From an uncultured SAR116 cluster alpha proteobacterium (GTDB taxonomy: Bacteria; Pseudomonadota; Alphaproteobacteria; Puniceispirillales; GCA-002684695), in contig CACAIE010000015.1 of assembly GCA_902532475.1 (NCBI GenBank), forward strand, positions 1-39,358: a stretch of DNA of 39,358 bases, read 5' to 3'. Below the pieces are notes generated by a model that saw only the letters and a program-made list of their open reading frames with translations, searched no databases and was not told the DNA's origin. Shown here piece by piece: positions 1 through 9,453 of this stretch. A program made the position numbers and the translations under genes. How positions within the stretch are numbered: position 1 is the first letter of the stretch; every line of letters begins with the position of its first letter.

Positions 1-76
1 TTTAGAGTATTAATATTTGCAGAATTTAAGTTAACCAAAATTCAACCTATTAAGCTAATAAAGAAGTTTATCAACT

Positions 77-1348
77 GTGGATGATACAATAAAAAACAAA
101 CAAAAGTATTCTATTTTTTCCCTTGCAAGAAACGCATTATCTAATCATACACACTGGAATAAGGCTTGGAAAAGTCCAGAGCCAAAAAGTAATTATGACG
201 TAGTTATAATTGGAGGAGGGGGACACGGATTAGCCACCGCTTATTATTTAGCTTCCATTCATGGAATCAAAAATATTGCAGTAATAGAAAAAGGATGGAT
301 TGGCGGAGGAAATACTGGAAGAAATACTACAATAATTAGATCTAATTACCTTTGGGATGAATCTGCTGCTATCTACGAGCATTCATTAAAAATCTGGGAA
401 ACCCTGTCAAAGGATTTAAATTTTAATGTTATGTTTAGTCAGCGTGGCGTTCTTACCATCTCTCACAGCGAACACGAATTAAAGGAAATGTCCCGAAGAG
501 TCCACGCAATAAGACTTAACGGCATTGACTCTGAAATCCTTACACCTAAACAAATTAAGGATTTTATTCCAATAATAAATATTAATCCGAATATAAGGTA
601 CCCCATAATGGGCGGTTTCTTGCAAAAAAGAGGCGGGACAGCAAGGCATGACGCTGTAGCATGGGGGTATGCAAGAGGCGCTGACGACTTGGGGGTTGAC
701 ATAATTCAAAACTGTGAAGTTACTGGAATCATTAGAGATCAAAATAAAATAAGTGGAATTGAGACTACAAAAGGAATAATTTCGACTAAAAAAATTGGCG
801 TTGTGGTTGCGGGTCACTCAAGCACCTTAGCAGAAATGGCTGAATTAAGATTGCCCATTCAAAGTCGACCTTTGCAGGCCCTTGTTTCAGAACCAATTAA
901 ACCGATCCTTGATACAGTTATTATGTCTAATGCCGTTCACATGTATATTAGTCAATCTGACAAAGGAGAAATGGTTTTAGGAGCAGGCGTAGATAAATAC
1001 AACTCTTATGCACAAAAAGGATCCTTTCCTGTGCCTCAACATATGATATCCGCCGCGGTAGAACTTTTCCCTGTACTTTCAAGATTAAGAATGCTCAGAC
1101 ACTGGGGGGGAATTGTCGATACTTGTCCCGATGCATCTCCTATCATATCCAAAACAGAAATTGAAGGTTTGTTCTTTAATTGCGGTTGGGGAACAGGTGG
1201 ATTTAAAGCTACTCCCGGTAGCGGTCATGTTTTCGCAGAATTAATTGCTAAAGACCAGCCTAATAAAATATCTGCTCCCTACTCTATCGATAGGTTTAAT
1301 ACTGGATACTTGATCGATGAACATGGAGCAGCAGGAGTAGCTCACTGA
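77..1348 (+). CDS. soxB: Sarcosine oxidase, beta subunit (heterotetrameric)
   Basis: This is the flavin-binding catalytic subunit of cytoplasmic heterotetrameric sarcosine oxidase. The enzyme oxidises the N-methyl group of sarcosine, giving glycine, H2O2 and a one-carbon unit for tetrahydrofolate. A Rossmann dinucleotide-binding motif ([10 protein letters not shown]) lies near residues 42-51. The family-typical [14 protein letters not shown] stretch follows at 78-91. The motif [18 protein letters not shown] contains His191. Allowing for an N-terminus about 18 residues longer, this matches the His173 that carries covalent FMN in characterised enzymes. Length is 423 residues, against about 405-417 usually. 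The start is GTG; the N-terminal [11 protein letters not shown] segment is typical of proteobacterial SoxB, which supports using this start. An AAAGAAG ribosome-binding site is plausible but weak. It is the first gene of soxBDAG, with 15 bases before soxD. Confidence 0.95.
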   Translation: MDDTIKNKQKYSIFSLARNALSNHTHWNKAWKSPEPKSNYDVVIIGGGGHGLATAYYLASIHGIKNIAVIEKGWIGGGNTGRNTTIIRSNYLWDESAAIYEHSLKIWETLSKDLNFNVMFSQRGVLTISHSEHELKEMSRRVHAIRLNGIDSEILTPKQIKDFIPIININPNIRYPIMGGFLQKRGGTARHDAVAWGYARGADDLGVDIIQNCEVTGIIRDQNKISGIETTKGIISTKKIGVVVAGHSSTLAEMAELRLPIQSRPLQALVSEPIKPILDTVIMSNAVHMYISQSDKGEMVLGAGVDKYNSYAQKGSFPVPQHMISAAVELFPVLSRLRMLRHWGGIVDTCPDASPIISKTEIEGLFFNCGWGTGGFKATPGSGHVFAELIAKDQPNKISAPYSIDRFNTGYLIDEHGAAGVAH

Positions 1349-1363
1349 TGAATAGGATGCAAC

Positions 1364-1708
1364 ATGCTTCATATTAAGTGCCCTAATTGTGGACTACGAG
1401 ATGAAAGTGAATTCGCTTGTGGTGGCGAAGCACATATCATCAGACCGGAATATGAAGTGACCTTGAGTGACAAGGAATGGGCTGAATACTTGTTCATGAG
1501 ATACAATCCAAAAGGAAACTTTACCGAAAGATGGGTTCATACTAGCGGCTGCAGAAAATGGTTTAATATCGTTAGGAATACCGTAACCAATGAGATTTAT
1601 GAAGTTTATCCAGCTGGATCACTCCCTAAAACTTCTGAAGGCAGAAATGCTTACAAAAATAACTGGCGTCGTAATTCTCAAGCTGAAATTAAGTCCATGA
1701 AAAAATAA
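1364..1708 (+). CDS. soxD: Sarcosine oxidase, delta subunit
   Basis: This is the small zinc-binding structural subunit of heterotetrameric sarcosine oxidase, 114 residues long. The zinc ligands can be read directly: Cys6 and Cys9 in KCPNCG, then His59 and Cys63 in HTSGC. As I recall, these are the same positions as in the crystallised Stenotrophomonas/Corynebacterium enzymes. The gene sits between soxB and soxA. It starts 15 bases after the soxB stop behind an ATAGGAT ribosome-binding region and ends 2 bases before soxA, so translational coupling is likely. An ATG 7 bases upstream is out of frame. Identification is secure. Confidence 0.95.
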   Translation: MLHIKCPNCGLRDESEFACGGEAHIIRPEYEVTLSDKEWAEYLFMRYNPKGNFTERWVHTSGCRKWFNIVRNTVTNEIYEVYPAGSLPKTSEGRNAYKNNWRRNSQAEIKSMKK

Positions 1709-1710
1709 TA

Positions 1711-4700
1711 ATGAAAACAGGTAATAATAGAATTTTGAAGCATCCTACAACTTTTCAACAAAAAGTGACTTTTACGCTTGATGGAAAACAATATGGTGCT
1801 TATAAGGGTGAAAGCTTAGCTAGTGCTCTTATAGCTCATGACATCAAAGTGGTTGGACGTTCTTTTAAATATCATCGCCCACGAGGCTTGCTTTCAATAG
1901 GGTCAGAAGAGCCAAATGGTTTATTTAGGATGGGCACTGGACCAAAAGTGGAACCAAATATATCAGCAACACAAATTGAAGTTTTTGATGGCCTTGTTGT
2001 GGAAAGTCAAAATAGATGGCCATCTTTAAATTTTGATTTTGGGGCTATAAATTCTAAATTTTCGAAACTTATACCAGCAGGTTTTTATTATAAAACTTTT
2101 ATGTGGCCATCATCTATGTGGAAAAAGTATGAGTGGTTCATACGTCATGCCGCTGGCCTCGGTAAAGCGGCTGAAGAACACCATGACCCTGACAGATATG
2201 AGCATATCAACCACCATTGTGATATTTTAATTGCTGGAGGTGGTTTGTCTGGTTTGATCGCAGCATATATTTCTGGTTTATCCGGAGCCAGAGTGGTTAT
2301 CGCTGATGAAAAACCAGAATTGGGCGGCAACTTGTTATATGAAGAAGATATAACAATTGACGGTTCAAAAAGTTCTTCATGGGCAAAAAAAATTGAACAA
2401 GAACTTGAAGAGATGGGAAATGTTAGAATTTTAAAGAGAAGCAGCGTATTTGGTTATCATGATCACAATTTTGTTACAATTTCTGAACGTTGTTCTGATC
2501 ACCTTGACCTACCACCTTCAAATTTACCAAAACAAAGATTATGGAAAGTTAGATCTAAACAAGTTTTACTTGCTCAAGGAATGCATGAAAGACCCCAAGT
2601 TATTTCAGGAAATGACATTCCTGGGGTAATGTTAAGCTCTGCAGTAAGAGGCTATATTAATAAATTTGGTGTCTTGCCAGGAAAAACTGCAGTTATTACG
2701 ACCAATAATGATGACGCTTATAGAACGGCCATAACTCTCCATAAAGCAGGAATTAAAGTTTTAGCGATTGTTGACTCGAGAAATGAAATTAATAATGATC
2801 TATTAAAAACTCTAAAAAAATATAATATTCAAATCTTTACTGGTCATGTTGTTTCTTCAATTTACGGAAAAAAATCAGTTAAATCGGTAGAGGTAGCTCC
2901 TTTAGCAGAAGATAGCAAAGATATATCTGCTCTTCCTATCAAGTTTTCTGTAGATTTAGTTGCTATGTCAGGCGGATGGTCTCCTATAGTAAACTTGTTT
3001 AGTCAAAGTGGCGGCAAATTAGAGTGGAACGAAAAATTCGGATATTTTAAACCCAAATATCATCGCCAAAATGAATTGTCTATTGGTGGATGCAATGGCA
3101 CGTTTGATATTCAAGAATGTATCAATGAAACCATTAAACAAACAAATGAGATTTTAGTCAGAATTGGAAAGAAAAAGAACTCTAAATTTTCATTATCTGC
3201 TAATTTTATCAAATTAAACTACTTCCCCAGAAATATTTGGCTAGTTCCAAATGGTAGAATTTCTGGGAAGGGCCAAAAAGCCTTTATTGACTTTCAAAAT
3301 GATGTTACAGCAGACGATGTTCTCCTAGCATCTAGAGAAGGATATCAATCAGTTGAACATCTAAAGAGATACACTACTACCGGCATGGGCACTGATCAAG
3401 GTAAAACGTCTAATATTAATGCATTAGCAATTTTAGCCGAAAATTTGCAAAAACCAATTCAAGAAGTTGGAACCACGACGTTTAGAATGCCTTACACGCC
3501 GATTACATTAGGGAACATTGGAGGGCGTGATGTTAAAAAGCTTTTTGACCCTATCAGAACAACAAGGCTTGACGAATGGCACCGAAATAATAACGCAAAA
3601 TTTGAACATGTTGGTCAATGGATGAGAGCCTGGTATTACCCAAAAGAAAACGAAACATTTCAAGAAACAATTGATCGTGAAGTTTCTGCAACCAGGAATA
3701 GTGCCGGCATTTTGGACGCATCAACCTTAGGAAAAATTGACATTAAAGGACCAGATGCAGAAAAATTTTTAAATCTTATTTATACTAATAACTGGTCCAA
3801 CCTTCAAATTGGCAAGTGTAGATATGGCCTAATGCTCAAAGATGATGGAATGGTAATGGATGATGGTGTCACATCTAAATTGGGAAACGACCATTTTCAT
3901 ATGACCACCACAACTGGTGGTGCGGCAAATGTTTTAAGTTGGCTTGAAGAATGGCTTCAAACAGAGTGGCCAAGCCTTAAAGTTTATTTAACTTCTGTAA
4001 CAGAGTCTTGGTCAGTGACTTCTATTTCAGGTCCAAAGGCACGAGAAATCCTTAAAGCTTCAAATTGCACTATCGATTTATCTAATGATAATTTTGAGTT
4101 TATGTCTTTTAAAAATGGTTTTATAAATGATATTCCTGTAAGAATTTTTAGAATTTCTTTTACTGGTGAACTTTCATTTGAAATAAACACTCCTGCTAGA
4201 TATGGACTAAAGTTATGGGAAACTCTCATTGATGCTGGAAAAAATTTTAAATTAACTCCATATGGAACAGAATCTATGCACGTGTTAAGAGCGGAACGGG
4301 GATTCATAATAGTAGGACAAGAAACAGACGGGTCTGTCTCTCCAATTGACTTAGGGATGGATTGGATAATTTCCAAGAAAAAGTCTGATTTTATTGGCAA
4401 AAGATCATTAGAAAGAATTTCTATGAATTCAAATAACAGGAAAGAACTAGTTGGGTTACTTTCAATTGACCCAAAGAAAGTGATCCCCGAAGGTGCCCAT
4501 GCCATAGAAACACCTAAAGCTGAGTTTCCTCATGACAATATTTTAGGGCATGTAACCTCTTCCTATTACTCACCCAATTGCCGAAGAAGCATCGCAATGG
4601 CTCTAATTAAAGGTGGTAAATCTAAAAAAGGAAGCAAAGTATGGCTTCCAATGTTAAATGGAGAAACTATTGAAGCTAAAGTTGTAAATCCTGTCTTTTT

Positions 4701-4734
4701 TGATCCTAATGGAGTTAGAAAAAATGGAATTTAG
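1711..4734 (+). CDS. soxA: Sarcosine oxidase, alpha subunit
   Basis: This is the large (1007-residue) alpha subunit of heterotetrameric sarcosine oxidase, which binds NAD and folate. Domain order matches the family. An N-terminal ferredoxin-like fold (about residues 15-90, with the VGRSFKYHRPRG motif) contains no cysteines, so it cannot hold an iron-sulfur cluster, as expected for this enzyme. A pyridine-nucleotide disulfide oxidoreductase-like domain begins with DILIAGGGLSGL near residue 171. A C-terminal GcvT/aminomethyltransferase-like domain (roughly 610-1000) converts the formaldehyde-level product to 5,10-methylene-tetrahydrofolate. It starts with ATG 2 bases after the soxD stop and overlaps soxG by 11 bases. 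The sequence is full length with no frameshift. Confidence 0.96.
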   Translation: MKTGNNRILKHPTTFQQKVTFTLDGKQYGAYKGESLASALIAHDIKVVGRSFKYHRPRGLLSIGSEEPNGLFRMGTGPKVEPNISATQIEVFDGLVVESQNRWPSLNFDFGAINSKFSKLIPAGFYYKTFMWPSSMWKKYEWFIRHAAGLGKAAEEHHDPDRYEHINHHCDILIAGGGLSGLIAAYISGLSGARVVIADEKPELGGNLLYEEDITIDGSKSSSWAKKIEQELEEMGNVRILKRSSVFGYHDHNFVTISERCSDHLDLPPSNLPKQRLWKVRSKQVLLAQGMHERPQVISGNDIPGVMLSSAVRGYINKFGVLPGKTAVITTNNDDAYRTAITLHKAGIKVLAIVDSRNEINNDLLKTLKKYNIQIFTGHVVSSIYGKKSVKSVEVAPLAEDSKDISALPIKFSVDLVAMSGGWSPIVNLFSQSGGKLEWNEKFGYFKPKYHRQNELSIGGCNGTFDIQECINETIKQTNEILVRIGKKKNSKFSLSANFIKLNYFPRNIWLVPNGRISGKGQKAFIDFQNDVTADDVLLASREGYQSVEHLKRYTTTGMGTDQGKTSNINALAILAENLQKPIQEVGTTTFRMPYTPITLGNIGGRDVKKLFDPIRTTRLDEWHRNNNAKFEHVGQWMRAWYYPKENETFQETIDREVSATRNSAGILDASTLGKIDIKGPDAEKFLNLIYTNNWSNLQIGKCRYGLMLKDDGMVMDDGVTSKLGNDHFHMTTTTGGAANVLSWLEEWLQTEWPSLKVYLTSVTESWSVTSISGPKAREILKASNCTIDLSNDNFEFMSFKNGFINDIPVRIFRISFTGELSFEINTPARYGLKLWETLIDAGKNFKLTPYGTESMHVLRAERGFIIVGQETDGSVSPIDLGMDWIISKKKSDFIGKRSLERISMNSNNRKELVGLLSIDPKKVIPEGAHAIETPKAEFPHDNILGHVTSSYYSPNCRRSIAMALIKGGKSKKGSKVWLPMLNGETIEAKVVNPVFFDPNGVRKNGI

Positions 4735-5347
4735 TTATAAAAGTAAAATTTTCTCTGGATCAACAGTATTATCAGAAAGATTGGATTTTGAAAATAAAAC
4801 AGTCCTAGAATCTGCAATTGATTTAAAGGTGCAAAATGCTGGACTATTAAATATCTTCAACTTGAGAGGCAGTCAGAGAAGTTCAATTTTCAGGAAAAGT
4901 GTTCAAGGCATATTAAATATTGAAATGCCCAATAGAACTGGTTTTTTTGAAACAAACGAAAAAAACTACCTTCTTCAAACAAGTCCAGATGAGTGGTTGA
5001 TTTTGAGTTATTCTAATGAAATTTTAACTCAAATCAATGAATTAGAAAAAAAACTCACAAAAACCCATTTTGCCCTAACCAATCTAACCGATCAGTTTCA
5101 AGTAATTTATATATCTGGAGAAAAATCAAGATGGGTTTTATCAAAGGGCTGTCATATAGATTTAGATCAATCTATTTTTGGTCCTAAAAATTGCACTCAA
5201 ACTAATCTAGCCTTAGTTGATATTACTATTTTTTGCACCGCTAAAAATTCTTTTACCATGCTATTTAGAAATAGCTTTGCCAATTACATCCTTGATTGGC
5301 TTCAAGATGCTTCTTTTGACTGCAATTATCAGTATTTATCACGTTAG
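4724..5347 (+). CDS. soxG: Sarcosine oxidase, gamma subunit
   Basis: This is the gamma subunit of heterotetrameric sarcosine oxidase, distantly related to the folate-binding GcvT fold. It packs against the other subunits rather than doing chemistry. The motif SPDEWLIL near residue 85 matches the family's conserved (G/S)PDEWLLL. I start it at the ATG at 4724 (207 residues). A GGAG sits 9 bases upstream, and the overlap with soxA is 11 bases; the reading frame can be extended to a TTG at 4700, but that extension lies inside soxA and adds nothing family-like. Its TAG overlaps the stop codon of the opposing mttB-family gene by 4 bases. The gene is the most divergent member of the operon, as is usual for SoxG. 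Confidence 0.9.
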   Translation: MEFSYKSKIFSGSTVLSERLDFENKTVLESAIDLKVQNAGLLNIFNLRGSQRSSIFRKSVQGILNIEMPNRTGFFETNEKNYLLQTSPDEWLILSYSNEILTQINELEKKLTKTHFALTNLTDQFQVIYISGEKSRWVLSKGCHIDLDQSIFGPKNCTQTNLALVDITIFCTAKNSFTMLFRNSFANYILDWLQDASFDCNYQYLSR

Positions 5348-6891
5348 GCTTCAGTATTAGGAAGTTCTTCTTTTCTTTTCTCTATGTATGATTTTAGTTC
5401 TTCATCAATCGAAGGGTCAATATCAGGTGGTTTATAATTCTCTAATAATGTTTTTACTATCTTGCCCGCTCTTTCCATTTGAGTTGTCTCACCCTCAGAA
5501 GACCATTGTTCAAATGTAGTATTATCCGAAACTTTCGATGTCCAAAAAGCTGTTTCAAAGTTTTTCTGCGTATGATCGCACCCTAGAAAGTGTTGACCAG
5601 GACCAACTTCTCTTATCGCTTCCATTGCTTGTCCATTTTCTGAGATGTCAGGTCCTTCAACTAATACAGACATTGCACTACATTGATCAGCATCAATTAT
5701 AAACTTTCTTAAATCTGAAACCAAACCTCCTTCAAGCCAACCAGCTGCATGCAAAACAAAATTCACTCCTCCCAACACTGTTGGCCACAGGGTATTCAAA
5801 GATTCTAAAGCAGCTTGAGCATCAGGTATTTTTGCTCCATTTAAACTTCCTCCTGAGCGAAACGGCACTCCTAATCTTCGAGCTAGTTTTGCTGCCGCAA
5901 ATAAAACTATAGCTGGCTCAGGTGTCCCAAATGTTGGAGCTCCAGATTGCATTGATATTGATGAAGCAAAACTTCCAAAAACAACCGGGGTACCAGGATT
6001 TACCATTTGAGCAAAAGCTATCCCACTCATAGCTTCAGCTAAGGTTTGCGCAAGTACTCCAATAGGTGTAACTGGCGCCATTGCACCAGATAAAATAAAT
6101 GGCGTTGTAATTACAGCTTGATTAGCGCGAGCATATTCCTTTAATGCACCAAGCATAGTACCGTCCCATGTCATTGGGGAGTTAGCGTTTATAAGGCTAA
6201 TCATAACAGTATTTTTTGAAACAAACTCACTTCCAAAAAGAATATTAGCCATTTCAATACTGTCCCTAGCTCTTTCTGGAGCTGTCACAGAGCCCATAAA
6301 CGGCTTATCTGACAGTTTCATATGCGCATAATTCATTTCTAAGTGTCTTTTGGTAACTGGCAAGTCTACTGGCTCACAAACAGTACCGCCAGAATGATGT
6401 ATTCCTGGGCTTAAGTATGCTAACTTAACAATATCTTCAAAATCTTTTATTGTTGCATATCGTCTTTCCCCATCCAAAGACCTTATAAAAGGTGGGCCAT
6501 ATACCGGAGCAAAAACCGTATTATTCCCACCTATTTCAACTGAGTTTTTTTGATTTCTTGCATGTTGCGTGAACTGCGATGGTGCATTGGCTATCCATTT
6601 TCTGCACAAACCCCTAGGGAACCTAACTCTTTCACCTTTTACATCACATCCATTAGATTTAAGTATACCTAATGCTTCAGGATCATCTCGAAAATCAATG
6701 CCTATTTCCTCTAAGATCGTTTCAGCATTTTCTTCAATCAACTCACAAACTTCGTCACTGACTAAATCATAGATTGGAATATTTCTTTTAATATACGGTT
6801 TTTTAATAACGTTTGCTTCTTGTGAGATTCTTAATTCTCTCCTTGCCTCTCTCCCTCCTCCTCTGGAACGCCTTCTATTTTTTTCTGACAT
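5344..6891 (-). CDS. MttB-family (COG5598) methyltransferase, non-pyrrolysine; candidate glycine betaine methyltransferase
   Basis: This 515-residue protein belongs to the trimethylamine methyltransferase (MttB) superfamily. Archaeal MttB reads an in-frame amber codon as pyrrolysine; this gene has none, which places it with the non-Pyl branch. Characterised members of that branch (for example MtgB) move a methyl group from glycine betaine or similar quaternary amines to a corrinoid protein. The Arg/Gly-rich N-terminus (residues 6-17) is low-complexity. It lies 14 bases behind the dimethylglycine dehydrogenase-like gene, with AGGA 7 bases before its ATG, so the two are co-transcribed. That context favours glycine betaine to dimethylglycine. 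No corrinoid protein, methylcobamide:folate methyltransferase or RamA-type activator is seen in the window, so the methyl acceptor is unknown. Confidence 0.85.
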   Translation of the reverse strand: MSEKNRRRSRGGGREARRELRISQEANVIKKPYIKRNIPIYDLVSDEVCELIEENAETILEEIGIDFRDDPEALGILKSNGCDVKGERVRFPRGLCRKWIANAPSQFTQHARNQKNSVEIGGNNTVFAPVYGPPFIRSLDGERRYATIKDFEDIVKLAYLSPGIHHSGGTVCEPVDLPVTKRHLEMNYAHMKLSDKPFMGSVTAPERARDSIEMANILFGSEFVSKNTVMISLINANSPMTWDGTMLGALKEYARANQAVITTPFILSGAMAPVTPIGVLAQTLAEAMSGIAFAQMVNPGTPVVFGSFASSISMQSGAPTFGTPEPAIVLFAAAKLARRLGVPFRSGGSLNGAKIPDAQAALESLNTLWPTVLGGVNFVLHAAGWLEGGLVSDLRKFIIDADQCSAMSVLVEGPDISENGQAMEAIREVGPGQHFLGCDHTQKNFETAFWTSKVSDNTTFEQWSSEGETTQMERAGKIVKTLLENYKPPDIDPSIDEELKSYIEKRKEELPNTEA

Positions 6892-6905
6892 ATAATTATC
6901 CTATA

Positions 6906-9341
6906 TTAAGATCGGAGTTTGTTATTCTTTGGATCATAAGGACTTTCTTCAATTATAGAAGCGTTAAATATTTTGCCCAAAATATCAATTGTAACTTTTA
7001 AACCTATCTTTATTAAAGATGGCTCTATCATCGCTAAAACCAATGATTTTTCTATTCTATGCCCATAACCCCCACTAGTTGCTCTGCCTATAACCTTGCC
7101 TTCATAGTAGATTGGATTATTACCTAATGCGTCTGCATCAGTAACGTCATGCACTTCTAAAGTTACAAACCCATAAGAAAAGCCTTTGGCCTTCCAATCA
7201 GCTAACCCATTCCTTCCCATAAAGTCACCCTTATTCTCAGATACAAATCTTTCTAAACCAGATTCTAAGGCAGAATACTCAATGGAAAGTTCTCTTCCAG
7301 GAAGTCGATAAGATTTTTCAAGCCTTAATGAGTCCATAGCCCTAATGCCAAATGGCTTAATACCTAATCCATTTCCAAACTTAAATAAAAGATCAAAAAT
7401 CTGGTTTTGGTGCTCTATAGGGTGATGAAGTTCCCATCCTAATTCACCAACAAAGTTTACTCTCATTGCTAGTGCTGGATAATTTCCAATATTAACATTT
7501 TGAGCTGTTAGCCAAGGAAAAGCTTCGTTGTTAAAGTCATTGTTACTAACTAGTTTCATTAGCTCTCTTGATTTAGGACCTGCAATAACTAGCACACCCA
7601 TTGAATTAGTAATATCTTCAAATGTTACTGAACCATCAGATGGAATATGCTTCATAATCCAGTCATGATCAAGACGTTGAAATCCTCCGGCAGAAACCAG
7701 GTAAAATGAATTATCTTTTTCTCGTGTTATTGTAAATTCAGAGTGAACACCACCCATTGTGTTTAAAGCATGACATAAAGAAACTCTTCCAACAGCTTTT
7801 GGAAGTTTGTTAGCTACCAAATAATTTAAAAATGACTCTGCTGATGGGCCTGAAATTTTGCACTTTGCAAAACCAGACAAGTCTAATAAGCCAACATTCT
7901 TGCTTAAGTTTTTTATTTCTTCTGAAATATGCTTATGATATGACGACCTCCTAAATGACCAATGATCAACTTGCTTTTCACCTTCAGGAGCAAACCAGTT
8001 TGCTCTTTCCCATCCAAATGATGCCCCAAAAACACCTCCCATCTTTTTTAGTCTTTCATAGCATGGCGCAGTTCTTAATGGTCGTGCTGCCGGGCGTTCT
8101 TCATCAGGGTAATGCACTGTAAATACATTCGCATATGCTTCTTCATTTTTCTCAATCAAATAACTCTTGGTTGCATAACTTCCAAATCTTCTGGGATCGA
8201 CACCCAACATATCAATAGTTGGATTACCATTAACTATCCATTCTGCTAATTGCCATCCAGCCCCTCCTGCAGCAGTTACTCCAAAAGAATGCCCTTCATT
8301 AATCCAAAAATTTTTAAGCCCCCATGCTGGTCCAATAACAGGGCTTCCATCCGGGGTATAGGCAATCGCTCCATTATAAACTTTTTTTACCCCTAATTCG
8401 CCAAAGATAGGTACCCTGAATATAGCAGATTCTATATGTTCTGATATTCTATCTAGGTCTTCCTGAAACAATTCATATTCACTATTTTTGTCTGGGCCAT
8501 CTAAGTAACATGCTGGCGCACCTTTTTCATAGGGCCCGAGTATTAACCCTCCTGCCTCTTCTCTCAAATACCAAGAGGCATCTGAGTCTCTTAAAACACC
8601 CATTTCAGGCAGACCATCCTGGTGCCTTTGTTTTATAGAAGGGTGCTGTTCTGTAACTATATATTGATGTTCAACAGGAATAACGGGTATTTCCAAGCCC
8701 ACCATTTCACCAGTTTTTCTAGCAAAGTTACCCGAACAAGAAATTACATGCTCACAAATAATTTCACCTTTATCAGTTTCAACCGCCCACATTCCATCAG
8801 ACGTTCTTGTAATATTCTGTACTGTTGTATTAATTTCAATTTTTGCACCTTTATCCCTGGCACCTTTTGCAAGCGCTTGAGTTAAGTCTGCCGGTTGAAT
8901 ATAACCATCTTCAGGATGCCTTATAGCTCCAATCAGGCCTTCTGTGGAGATTAGTGGCCAAATGTTTTTAACTTCATCAATTGTTAATACTTCAACGTCA
9001 ACTCCTATTGTATCTGCCACGCCTTTATATTGCATGTATTCGTCCATTCTGTCTTGCTTAGACGCCAATCTAATGTTTGATACTTTTCTAAAGCCAACAT
9101 CCATTCCAGTTTCATTTTGCAGTTCCTGGTAAAACCTAACTGAATATTTGTGAATTTGACCAACAGAGTATGACATATTAAATAAAGGTAACAAACCTGC
9201 TGCATGCCAAGTTGAACCTGATGTCAAAGATTTTCTTTCAACAAGAACCACATTGTCCCACCCTTTTGAGGCTAAATGATAGAGTGTTGAAACGCCAACA
9301 ACTCCGCCCCCAATTACAACTGCCCTTGCTTTAGATATCAT
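6906..9341 (-). CDS. Dimethylglycine/sarcosine dehydrogenase-type FAD oxidoreductase with GcvT domain
   Basis: This protein of about 811 residues oxidatively removes an N-methyl group, most likely from dimethylglycine, giving sarcosine and a folate-bound one-carbon unit. The N-terminal Rossmann motif is AVVIGGGVVGVSTLYHLA (residues 8-25). TSGSTWHAAG contains His47 (counted from the first of two ATGs), matching the histidine that binds FAD covalently in mitochondrial DMGDH and SARDH. A DAO domain runs to about residue 390, followed by FAO_M and GcvT domains to the C-terminus. Two ATGs are adjacent; AGGAG lies 3 bases before the first and 6 before the second, so I use the second (9341). Sequence alone cannot separate dimethylglycine from sarcosine as substrate. 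Because sarcosine oxidase is next door, dimethylglycine is the better guess. Confidence 0.88.
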   Translation of the reverse strand: MISKARAVVIGGGVVGVSTLYHLASKGWDNVVLVERKSLTSGSTWHAAGLLPLFNMSYSVGQIHKYSVRFYQELQNETGMDVGFRKVSNIRLASKQDRMDEYMQYKGVADTIGVDVEVLTIDEVKNIWPLISTEGLIGAIRHPEDGYIQPADLTQALAKGARDKGAKIEINTTVQNITRTSDGMWAVETDKGEIICEHVISCSGNFARKTGEMVGLEIPVIPVEHQYIVTEQHPSIKQRHQDGLPEMGVLRDSDASWYLREEAGGLILGPYEKGAPACYLDGPDKNSEYELFQEDLDRISEHIESAIFRVPIFGELGVKKVYNGAIAYTPDGSPVIGPAWGLKNFWINEGHSFGVTAAGGAGWQLAEWIVNGNPTIDMLGVDPRRFGSYATKSYLIEKNEEAYANVFTVHYPDEERPAARPLRTAPCYERLKKMGGVFGASFGWERANWFAPEGEKQVDHWSFRRSSYHKHISEEIKNLSKNVGLLDLSGFAKCKISGPSAESFLNYLVANKLPKAVGRVSLCHALNTMGGVHSEFTITREKDNSFYLVSAGGFQRLDHDWIMKHIPSDGSVTFEDITNSMGVLVIAGPKSRELMKLVSNNDFNNEAFPWLTAQNVNIGNYPALAMRVNFVGELGWELHHPIEHQNQIFDLLFKFGNGLGIKPFGIRAMDSLRLEKSYRLPGRELSIEYSALESGLERFVSENKGDFMGRNGLADWKAKGFSYGFVTLEVHDVTDADALGNNPIYYEGKVIGRATSGGYGHRIEKSLVLAMIEPSLIKIGLKVTIDILGKIFNASIIEESPYDPKNNKLRS

Positions 9342-9453
9342 CATTAACTCCTAGTTTTAATTTTAATGTATATTTTTGGTATTTCAAAATTACTTTTAAA
9401 ACGTCATAATATTTTCATTTATGTCGCTTTAAAGATAATTAAATAGTTTTTAC

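Noticed and set aside
3984-4505. Long antisense open frame (173 codons) inside soxA
   Set aside because: It lies fully inside the conserved GcvT-domain coding region of soxA, shows no family motif and has no ribosome-binding site or neighbours on its strand.
4700-4723. TTG start for soxG eight codons upstream
   Set aside because: The ATG at 4724 has a GGAG at good spacing, and the extension falls inside soxA.
5344-6891. Pyrrolysine-containing trimethylamine methyltransferase
   Set aside because: The frame is open without any in-frame amber codon across the region where pyrrolysine occurs, so canonical MttB function in trimethylamine metabolism is not supported.
6906-9341. DMSP demethylase DmdA
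   Set aside because: DmdA is a stand-alone GcvT-fold protein of about 370 residues. This protein has a full N-terminal FAD oxidoreductase domain with the covalent-flavin histidine, which fits dimethylglycine dehydrogenase.
9342-9453. Glycine- or SAM-type riboswitch upstream of the dimethylglycine dehydrogenase gene
   Set aside because: The roughly 110 bases are very AT-rich with no conserved aptamer core or stable stems that I can recognise.
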